Under the pieces are notes generated by a model. The model was not told the DNA's origin and did no database searches. It saw nothing but the letters and a program-made list of their open reading frames with translations. The translations under genes were made by a program, and so were the position numbers. Shown piece after piece: positions 6,553 through 13,730 of a stretch of 17,160 bases of DNA; within the stretch, counting starts at the first letter, position 1; every line of letters begins with the position of its first letter. Origin of the DNA: DATFRX01 sp035630615 (GTDB lineage: Bacteria > Actinomycetota > Actinomycetes > Propionibacteriales > Nocardioidaceae); the NCBI GenBank assembly GCA_035630615.1, contig DASQKI010000072.1:1-17160 (forward strand). Direction: 5' to 3'.

Positions 6553-8073
6553 TCAAGACCGCGCCGAGTAGTTGGGCGCCTCGACAGTCATCTGGATGTC
6601 GTGCGGATGATTTTCGCGAATGCCCGCGCCGGTGATGCGGGTGAAGCGGCCCTTCTCCTTCAGCTCCGCGATGGTGCGCGCGCCCACGTAGAACATCGAC
6701 TGCTGCAGGCCGCCGACCAGCTGATGCACGACCGCCGACAGCGGACCCCGATAGGGCACGCGTCCTTCGACGCCCTCCGGGACGAGCTCGTCGTCGGCGG
6801 TGACCTCGGCCTGGAAATAGCGATCCTTGGAGTAGGACTGCTTGCCGCGCGACGACATGGCGGCGAGCGACCCCATGCCGCGGTAGTTCTTGAACTGCTT
6901 GCCGTTGATGAAGATGAGCTCGCCGGGGCTCTCTTCGCAGCCGGCGAGGAGCGAGCCCAGCATCACCGTCTCGGCGCCGGCCACCAGCGCCTTCGCGATG
7001 TCGCCGGAGTATTGCAGTCCGCCGTCGCCGATGACCGGGACCCCGGCCGGCTTGCAGGCCAACGCGGCGTTGTAGATCGCCGAAACCTGCGGCGCCCCGA
7101 CCCCGGTCACGATGCGCGTGGTGCAGATGGACGCCGGACCGACCCCGACCTTGACCGCGTCGGCCCCCGCGTCGACGAACGCCTGGGCACCCTCGCGGGT
7201 CGCGACGTTGCCGCCGATGATCTGCACGTGCTTGCTGGCAGGGTCGGACTTGAGGCGCTTGACCATGTCGAGCATGACGCGCACGTGGCCGTGCGCCGTG
7301 TCGGGAACGAGCACGTCGACGCCCGCCTCGATCAGCGCCATCGCGCGCTCCCAGGCGTCGCCGAAGTAGCCGATCGCGGCGCCCACCATCAGCCGGCCCT
7401 CGCCGTCCTTGCTGGCCAGCGGGTATTGCTCGGACTTGACGAAGTCCTTGACGGTGATGAGGCCACTCAGACGTCCGGCGTCGTCGACCAGGGGCAGCTT
7501 CTCGATCTTGTGCTTGGCGAGCAGCGCGGCGGCGTCGTCGGACTCGATGCCGGCCGGCGCCGTCACCAGGGGCATCGGCGTCATGACCTCGCGTACGGTG
7601 CGGGTCGACCAGTCCGCCGCCGCGACGAACCGAAGGTCGCGGTTGGTGATGATGCCGAGCAGGATCTGCTCGTCGTCGACGACCGGGAGCCCGGAGACGC
7701 GGTATTTTCCGCACAGCTCGTCGAGCTCCTCGACGGTCGCGTCGGGCCCGATCGTCACCGGGTTGGTGATCATGCCGGACTCGGAACGCTTCACCAGGTC
7801 GACCTGGCTGGCCTGGTCGTCGACCGACAGGTTGCGGTGGAGCACCCCGATGCCGCCCTGGCGAGCCATCGCGATCGCCATCCGCGCCTCGGTGACGGTG
7901 TCCATGGCACTGGACACCAAGGGCACCTTGATGCTGATCTCGCGGGTCAGCCGGGTGCTGGTCTCGATCTCGCTCGGGACCAGATCGGTCTCTCCGGGCA
8001 GGAGCAGAACGTCGTCGTAGGTCAGGCCCAGTGGTGCAAACGTGTCATGAAAATCATGGCTCGGTGTTTCCAT
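6553..8073 (-). CDS. guaB: IMP dehydrogenase GuaB2
   Basis: Cytoplasmic NAD-dependent oxidation of IMP to XMP, the committed step of GMP synthesis. At 506 aa it is the full bacterial length. Order: N-terminal barrel (L-G-L-T-Y-D-D-V-L-L-L-P, 15-26, and V-P-L-V-S-S-A-M-D-T-V, 50-60), CBS pair (about 98-215), then the second barrel half with catalytic Cys317 in G-P-A-S-I-C-T-T-R (312-320), G-D-G-G-L-Q-Y-S-G-D (349-358) and the flap (about 395-450). The loop has Ala314 where Gly is usual. The ATG at 8073 gives the expected short lead-in before L-G-L-T; its ribosome site (GGACGG) is weak. The first 52 nt lie inside the 3' end of the anti-sigma gene, so translation may be coupled to it. guaB3 follows after 53 nt. 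Confidence 0.97.
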   Translation of the reverse strand: METPSHDFHDTFAPLGLTYDDVLLLPGETDLVPSEIETSTRLTREISIKVPLVSSAMDTVTEARMAIAMARQGGIGVLHRNLSVDDQASQVDLVKRSESGMITNPVTIGPDATVEELDELCGKYRVSGLPVVDDEQILLGIITNRDLRFVAAADWSTRTVREVMTPMPLVTAPAGIESDDAAALLAKHKIEKLPLVDDAGRLSGLITVKDFVKSEQYPLASKDGEGRLMVGAAIGYFGDAWERAMALIEAGVDVLVPDTAHGHVRVMLDMVKRLKSDPASKHVQIIGGNVATREGAQAFVDAGADAVKVGVGPASICTTRIVTGVGAPQVSAIYNAALACKPAGVPVIGDGGLQYSGDIAKALVAGAETVMLGSLLAGCEESPGELIFINGKQFKNYRGMGSLAAMSSRGKQSYSKDRYFQAEVTADDELVPEGVEGRVPYRGPLSAVVHQLVGGLQQSMFYVGARTIAELKEKGRFTRITGAGIRENHPHDIQMTVEAPNYSARS

Positions 8074-9359
8074 GCATCCGTCCGGTCCGAATGGGATTGA
8101 TCCGACCGTCCCATCCTACCGTCGTGATCCTGGTCCTCATGGCTGACCCGGCCGTTCGTCGCGTGCTCGTCGCCGAACGAGTCGAGCGACTGCTTGAAGT
8201 CGGCGAAGGGCGTGCCGAGGTTGGGCAACTCGCTCGGGTCGCCGATCAGCTCAGCGGGAACGATGTCGTCGCCGAACTCACCGCCGATATCGCCGAAGTC
8301 ACCGTCCCCGTCGCTGTCCGACTCGCCGTCGGCCTGGTCGCCGGACCCATCGCCGTCGGCCTGGTCGCCGGAGCCATCCGAGTCGCCCTGGGCGTCGGAG
8401 CCATCGCCGTCACCCTGGTCATCGGTGGCGCCCTGGTCATCGCCGGGGATGGTCACGCCGGCCTGATCGCCACCAGGCGGTGCGTTCGCGTCGTCCGCTC
8501 CCGGATCCGGCACCTCCGGCGGGTCCCCGCCGCCGTCCGCGTCCGTGTCGCCTGGGTCGGTCGCCGGTGGGGGCTCTTCGGTGCCCGGCGGCGGTTCTTC
8601 GGTGCCTGGCGGGGGCTCTTCGGTGCCTGGCGGGGGCTCTTCGGTGCCTGGCGGGGGCTCTTCGGTGCCCGGCGGCGGCTCCTCGGTCCCGCCAGAATCG
8701 GTCGGCTGATCCGAAGGATCTCCGACCGACGGACCCGAATCTGCGTCCCCGTCGCCGCCTGCCGTCGGCCCAGCGGTCGGTTGGGCCGTCTCGATCTCGC
8801 CCGCCGAATTGTCCGTCGCGTGCGACTCCTGCGGCGGCGCGGTTGGCGACTTCGGAAGGTAGGGACTGTCGTTGTCGTCGGTGATCGGCGCTCCGCGCGG
8901 GCCGCCGTCGGAGCCGAGGGCGTCCTCGCCGACCAATCGCGAGGGTTCATCCTCGGCCGAGGGGTCGTTGACCGGGTCGGCGATGCGTTCGCCGACGGTT
9001 ACGCCGAGGTCGACGAGGTAGCGAACCGGCTTGAGCGGGTCGGCGTCGAGCGCGGTCGCCATCGCCGACGACATCGCGAGCAGCACGGCTGCGGCGGCTA
9101 CCCCTCGTCGGGCGATCCGGCGCGGCTGGAGCATCACCGGACGCGGGGCGATCTCGACATCGCCGGCGCGCGGCGCCGGAGACAGCGGCGTCTCCCGTAC
9201 CTCGTCGCGCCACGCCACCAGGGCCGCCGCCAGCGCGGCGTCGGTCCGCTGGGCCGGTTCGTACGTACCGTTGGACTGGAGTTGCTCGATGAAGTGGTCG
9301 GAGGCCCAGATGGCTCCGACGGATTCTGGCTCTCCCGAAAGCGTGTCACGCCTGGCCAT
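8022..9359 (-). CDS. rsdA: RsdA-like anti-sigma-D factor, single-pass membrane protein
   Basis: Predicted membrane anti-sigma factor that holds SigD inactive, 445 aa. The cytoplasmic N-terminus carries the sigma-binding segment, with the motif A-L-V-A-W-R-D-E-V-R-E-T-P-L at about 46-59, as in RsdA proteins. One transmembrane helix spans about 83-104. The remaining ~340 residues are outside the cell, low-complexity and acidic: six exact G-T-E-E-P-P-P heptads (224-265), then a Gly/Asp/Gln-rich stretch with a 9-residue period. The gene starts 3 nt after the sigD stop (ATG at 9359), so the two are translationally coupled. By analogy with mycobacterial RsdA, activation would involve regulated degradation of the cytoplasmic part. 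The last 17 codons overlap guaB2, and the tail is His/Asp/Arg-rich. The gene symbol is by homology to the Mycobacterium locus. Confidence 0.85.
   Translation of the reverse strand: MARRDTLSGEPESVGAIWASDHFIEQLQSNGTYEPAQRTDAALAAALVAWRDEVRETPLSPAPRAGDVEIAPRPVMLQPRRIARRGVAAAAVLLAMSSAMATALDADPLKPVRYLVDLGVTVGERIADPVNDPSAEDEPSRLVGEDALGSDGGPRGAPITDDNDSPYLPKSPTAPPQESHATDNSAGEIETAQPTAGPTAGGDGDADSGPSVGDPSDQPTDSGGTEEPPPGTEEPPPGTEEPPPGTEEPPPGTEEPPPGTEEPPPATDPGDTDADGGGDPPEVPDPGADDANAPPGGDQAGVTIPGDDQGATDDQGDGDGSDAQGDSDGSGDQADGDGSGDQADGESDSDGDGDFGDIGGEFGDDIVPAELIGDPSELPNLGTPFADFKQSLDSFGDEHATNGRVSHEDQDHDGRMGRSDQSHSDRTDAWKHRAMIFMTRLHHWA
8323..8430 (-). repeat. 27-bp imperfect tandem repeat inside rsdA
   Basis: Four 27-bp units: 8323-8349 and 8350-8376 differ at a single base, and 8377-8403 and 8404-8430 are diverged copies. 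The units keep the reading frame and encode G-S-G-D-Q-A-D-G-D/E nonapeptides in the extracytoplasmic tail of the anti-sigma factor. Confidence 0.75.
8565..8690 (-). repeat. 21-bp tandem repeat, six copies, encoding G-T-E-E-P-P-P
   Basis: Six in-frame 21-bp units encode six identical heptapeptides in rsdA (residues 224-265). The four central DNA copies are almost identical and the outer copies carry synonymous changes, which suggests recent expansion by slippage or unequal recombination. Copy number is likely to vary among strains. The encoded stretch would form an extended, wall-spanning stalk. Confidence 0.9.
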
Positions 9360-9362
9360 GCC

Positions 9363-9977
9363 TCACACCACCTCTCCGACCAGAGATTCTTCGGCGAGGG
9401 CCCGTAACCGGACGAGCGCTCGGTGCTGGGCGACCCGGACGGCGCCAGCGGACATCCCGAGGGTGCGACCCGTCGTCTCGGCACTCATGCCGGCGGCGAT
9501 CCGCAAAATCAGTACTTCGCGCAGCTTCTCGGGCAGGAGCTCGAGCAGGTCGTTGGCCCATCCGATCTCAGCGTCGTGGACGGCCGACTGCTCCGGGGTG
9601 GGGCCTTCGTCGGTCATCTCCGGGAACTCGCCGTAGGTGACGTCGCGGGAGCGGTGCATGCTCCGCTGAGCGTCGGCGACCTTCCGGTGCGCGATGGAGT
9701 AGACCCAGGCCTCGAACGGCAGGCCGCGATGCTCGTAGCGAGGCAGCCCGCGCAAGACGGCGATGCAGACCTCTTGCGCGATGTCGTCGGCGAGCTGACG
9801 GCCACCGGAGTACGAACCGAGCCGGGCCCGGCAATAGCGATGGGCGACCGCGTGAACATCGGTCATGAGGTCGTTGATCGCGATTTCGTCGCCGGCCGCG
9901 GCGACCTTGGCCAGGGCCGCGAGATGCCCGGGGTCGGTGGCCTGCGATGGTGAAGCGTGCCTTGAACGCGTCAGCAC
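9363..9977 (-). CDS. sigD: RNA polymerase sigma factor SigD (ECF-like)
   Basis: Cytoplasmic alternative sigma factor, 204 aa. Region 2 covers about 35-106 (core: Q-L-A-D-D-I-A-Q-E-V, then L-P-F-E-A-W-V-Y-S-I-A-H-R-K) and region 4 about 143-195 (L-P-E-K-L-R-E-V-L and helix-turn-helix G-M-S-A-G-A-V-R-V-A-Q-H-R-A). An open frame extends 84 codons further upstream, but GTG at 9977 is preferred because AGGAGG (9985-9990) stands exactly 7 nt before it and the resulting length fits the family. It is followed after 3 nt by its membrane anti-sigma partner. In mycobacteria SigD works in starvation/stringent-type stress responses; the same is inferred here from family and synteny. Confidence 0.92.
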   Translation of the reverse strand: MLTRSRHASPSQATDPGHLAALAKVAAAGDEIAINDLMTDVHAVAHRYCRARLGSYSGGRQLADDIAQEVCIAVLRGLPRYEHRGLPFEAWVYSIAHRKVADAQRSMHRSRDVTYGEFPEMTDEGPTPEQSAVHDAEIGWANDLLELLPEKLREVLILRIAAGMSAETTGRTLGMSAGAVRVAQHRALVRLRALAEESLVGEVV

Positions 9978-10151
9978 CGCGTCGCCTCCTCTCCCGGGCT
10001 GCTTTGGATCTCGAACAGTGTGGCAGGCCGCGACCTCGCCGTCACTCGGTCGAAGGTCCCGACTCGGCTGATTTCGACGAACATATTCTTGCCGACATAC
10101 AGAATAAACAGTACGAGCCGGGCAACATCGTCGCAATGACTGGGGAACATC
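9978..10151. other. sigD upstream region, AT-enriched patch
   Basis: The sigD leader. A strong AGGAGG ribosome site lies at 9985-9990. Bases around 10070-10120 are markedly AT-richer than the surroundings, as expected of a promoter zone, and contain a small dyad TATTCT-N11-AGAATA (10084-10106). I found no convincing -35/-10 pair. No whiB-type gene is present, although whiB3 lies in this interval in Mycobacterium. Confidence 0.4.
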
Positions 10152-10212
10152 GCGCCAACCGACGATTGGCGCAGGGGTCCCCAGCGCCAAACCTATTGGC
10201 GTAGGGGACCCC
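10152..10212 (-). terminator. Double hairpin after groEL, probable terminator/insulator
   Basis: Main hairpin (10174-10212): a 9-bp GGGGTCCCC/GGGGACCCC stem, a 2x2 internal loop, a 6-bp CGCCAA/TTGGCG stem and a 5-nt loop. A second hairpin GCGCCAA-N7-TTGGCGC occupies 10152-10172. They begin about 30 nt past the groEL stop, so termination or 3'-end protection of the groESL mRNA is likely. No U-tract follows either. The TTGGCG arms are shared sequence, so alternative pairing between the two hairpins is possible. A short GGCC-CTCG-GGCC hairpin also abuts the stop codon. Confidence 0.6.
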
Positions 10213-10241
10213 CGCGACCAAACACGCAAGGGCCCGAGGGC

Positions 10242-11861
<1,620 letters not shown>

Positions 11862-11947
11862 TGCTTTGCCTTCCCTTCAAAACACAGGCTTGAAAAGACA
11901 GCCCCTCGGGATACGAGGCGAATCAGGTGGGGCGCATCAGATGAGAG

Positions 11948-11980
11948 TGCCCCGGCGCCCGCGATGGCGGGACCGGGGCA
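11948..11980 (-). terminator. GC-rich hairpin between groES and groEL
   Basis: TGCCCCGG (11948-11955) pairs with CCGGGGCA (11973-11980), and an inner CCCGC pairs with GCGGG. It lies 12 nt after the groES stop, without a U-tract. Within an operon it would act as a partial terminator or an mRNA-processing/stability element, giving different amounts of GroES and GroEL. Confidence 0.5.
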
Positions 11981-11992
11981 ATCACATCTAGC

Positions 11993-12289
11993 TCACTTCT
12001 GGACGACAGCGAGTACGTCGCGGGCCGAGAGGATCAACAACTCCTCGCCGCCGTACTTGACCTCGGTGCCGCCGTACTTGCTGAAGATGACGATGTCGCC
12101 TACCGACACGTCCACGGGAATGCGGTTGCCGCTGTCGTCGACCCGTCCGGGCCCGACGAAGAGGACCTCGCCCTCCTGCGGCTTCTCCTTCGCGGTGTCT
12201 GGGATGACCAGACCCGACGCGGTGGTTTGCTCGGCTTCGACCGCCTTGACGACGATCCGATCTTCGAGCGGCTTGATGGTGACCGACAC
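11993..12289 (-). CDS. groS: 10-kDa co-chaperonin GroES
   Basis: Heptameric lid of the GroEL chamber, 98 aa, normal length. The N-terminus V-T-I-K-P-L-E-D-R-I-V-V and the mobile loop T-T-A-S-G-L-V-I-P-D-T are intact. The open frame continues 23 codons further upstream, but GTG at 12289 gives the canonical N-terminus and is preceded by GGGGAGG about 9 nt away. First gene of the groES-groEL1 operon; repressed by HrcA through the two CIRCE elements, if the usual actinobacterial circuit holds. Confidence 0.97.
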   Translation of the reverse strand: MSVTIKPLEDRIVVKAVEAEQTTASGLVIPDTAKEKPQEGEVLFVGPGRVDDSGNRIPVDVSVGDIVIFSKYGGTEVKYGGEELLILSARDVLAVVQK

Positions 12290-12392
12290 TGTTGCCGACC
12301 TCCCCTTTCGCACAGCTGGGAGCGGTGATTGCTTACGTAATGGATGTGGCGCCACCACGTACGCCGTCGCGGGGATCGTACGTTCGACACCG

Positions 12393-12419
12393 TTGGCACC
12401 CTCAGGACGAGAGTGCCAA
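12393..12419. promoter_or_regulatory. CIRCE element 1 (HrcA operator)
   Basis: TTGGCACCC-N9-GAGTGCCAA, a close match to the CIRCE consensus TTAGCACTC-N9-GAGTGCTAA. It lies at the predicted transcription start of groES, where HrcA binding would block initiation or escape. Confidence 0.88.
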
Positions 12420-12424
12420 GTCCG

Positions 12425-12453
12425 AATCTATGCCGTCGTTAGCACTCGGTCAA
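12425..12453 (-). promoter_or_regulatory. groES promoter (sigma-A-like)
   Basis: On the minus strand TTGACC (12448-12453) is separated by exactly 17 bp from TAGATT (12425-12430). The -35 lies inside the upstream CIRCE element. The predicted leader is about 130 nt and contains a self-complementary GTGGCGCCAC (12346-12355) and TTACGTAA (12333-12340), whose roles are unknown. Confidence 0.75.
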
Positions 12454-12465
12454 CCTGAGTGCCAG
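12439..12465. promoter_or_regulatory. CIRCE element 2 (HrcA operator)
   Basis: TTAGCACTC-N9-GAGTGCCAG; the left arm is a perfect match and the right arm differs from consensus at two positions. It covers the -35 of the groES promoter. Two CIRCE copies on groESL are typical of Streptomyces and mycobacteria. Confidence 0.92.
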
Positions 12466-12560
12466 ACGCCGGATCCCCGTTCTGGCCCGGGTGGCCCTGG
12501 TACGGACCTATTGGCCCGGGGCCACCTCGGACCAAAACGGGTGCGGGACAATCGCGGATC

Positions 12561-13721
12561 GTGGAGGTCGCGACGTTCGACGAGCTGCTCACGCCGGCCG
12601 GCCGGGCCGTGGTCGACGCGGCGACGGAGCTACTCGCCACCGACGACGAGCTCGCCGTCGGCAGCCGACTGCGTCGCGACCATCCGCCCGATCTGGTCGC
12701 CGCCGCTATCGGCCAGGTCCTGCTGCGCCGCCGGGCGATCGCGAAGTTCGGCGCCGATGCCGAGCGGATGTGGCTCACCTCCGACGCGCTCGAACAGGCC
12801 AGCCGGCCCACAGTCGCGGCGCATCGGGCCGAGCGGCTTCGAGCCGCGGGCGTACGCACGGTCCTCGATCTCGGCTGCGGCATCGGAGCCGACCTGACGG
12901 CGTACGCGCGGGCCGGCCTCCTCGTCACCGGCGTCGAGCGCGACCAGCTGCGAGCGGCGATGGCCCGGGCCAACCTGGCCGAGCTCGGCCTGCCCACCTC
13001 GGTCGACGTCGCCGACGCGGAGGGCTACGACACCGACGGCTTCGACGCGGTCTTCGTCGACCCGGCCCGGCGGGACGGCCGTGGCCGCGTCTTCGACCCG
13101 CGCCGGCAGTCGCCGAGCTGGGAGTTGGTGACCGGCCTGCTCGCCGGCGTCGGCGTGGCGAAGACGGCGCCCGGCATCGCGCACCGGCTGGTGCCCGAAG
13201 GCACCGAGGCGGAATTCGTCAGCGACGCGGGCGACCTGGTGGAGGCGACCCTGTGGGGGCGGCGATTCGCCTCGACCGCCCGGCGGGCGACGGTGCTGCC
13301 CGGCGGCGCCACCCTCACGACGGCCGACGAGCCGGACACGGTGCCGGTCGGCGAGCCGGCCGGATGGTGGTACGAGCCCGATCCGGCCGTGATCCGAGCC
13401 GGACTCGTCGGAGCGGTGGTCGCCTCGGTCGACGGCCATCTCGTCGACCGGCACATCGCGTACGTCGTCGCCGACCGGCACATCGCCACGCCGTTCGCCC
13501 GCGCGTACCGGCTCGTCGAGGAGGTGCCGTATCGGGAGAAGCGACTGCGCTCGACGCTGCGGGCCCGTGACATCGGGACGCTCACCATCAAGAAGCGGGG
13601 AGTCGACGTCGTGCCGGAACAGCTGCGACCCCGGCTCGGGCTGCACGGCGACCGCGAGGGCACGTTGATCCTGACCCGGGTCGCCGGAGCGGCGCGGGCG
13701 TTTCTGGTCGAGCCGGTGTGA
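12561..13721 (+). CDS. Class I SAM-dependent methyltransferase with THUMP-like C-terminal domain
   Basis: 386 aa. Residues 101-111 carry motif I of the Rossmann methyltransferase fold (L-D-L-G-C-G-I-G-A-D-L), with the acidic partner at V-E-R-D (125-128). The downstream D-P-A-R-R-D-G-R-G-R segment (167-176) occupies the motif-IV position and is typical of this actinobacterial family. The C-terminal ~70 residues (about 315-386, with basic K-K-R-G-V-D) fit the THUMP-like domain of these proteins, which suggests an RNA substrate, though none is established. The frame opens at 12459, but the first 34 residues are Pro/Gly-rich read-through of the groES control region, so GTG at 12561 is chosen. No Shine-Dalgarno site is evident; a GACAAT at 12547-12552 would allow a leaderless message. 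It is divergent from groES and ends 9 nt from the convergent GH3 gene. Confidence 0.85.
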   Translation: MEVATFDELLTPAGRAVVDAATELLATDDELAVGSRLRRDHPPDLVAAAIGQVLLRRRAIAKFGADAERMWLTSDALEQASRPTVAAHRAERLRAAGVRTVLDLGCGIGADLTAYARAGLLVTGVERDQLRAAMARANLAELGLPTSVDVADAEGYDTDGFDAVFVDPARRDGRGRVFDPRRQSPSWELVTGLLAGVGVAKTAPGIAHRLVPEGTEAEFVSDAGDLVEATLWGRRFASTARRATVLPGGATLTTADEPDTVPVGEPAGWWYEPDPAVIRAGLVGAVVASVDGHLVDRHIAYVVADRHIATPFARAYRLVEEVPYREKRLRSTLRARDIGTLTIKKRGVDVVPEQLRPRLGLHGDREGTLILTRVAGAARAFLVEPV

Positions 13722-13730
13722 CGTCGCCAG

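Noticed and set aside
6442..8100. Long plus-strand open frame (552 codons) opposite guaB2
   Set aside because: Antisense shadow of an unmistakable IMP dehydrogenase; His/Asp/Arg-rich with no motif.
8113..8118. Minus-strand TAGGAT as a -10 for guaB2
   Set aside because: No acceptable -35 at 16-18 bp; the hexamer alone is too weak.
8031..9407. Plus-strand open frame (458 codons) opposite rsdA
   Set aside because: Its apparent repeats are the complement of the 21- and 27-bp repeats of rsdA; no plausible fold or ribosome site.
10075..10090. CGAACATATTCT as a LexA (SOS) box
   Set aside because: The right half lacks the GTTCG arm required by the actinobacterial SOS box.
9978..10229. 84-codon N-terminal extension of sigD
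   Set aside because: It crosses the double hairpin and the AT-rich patch, is low in coding character, and a perfect AGGAGG site marks GTG 9977 as the start.
12290..12470. HspR/HAIR operator in the groES leader
   Set aside because: No CTTGAGT-N7-ACTCAAG-like dyad was found; CIRCE elements explain the region.
12459..12560. 34-codon N-terminal extension of the methyltransferase
   Set aside because: Starts inside a CIRCE element and encodes a Pro/Gly/Trp-rich stretch unlike the rest of the protein.
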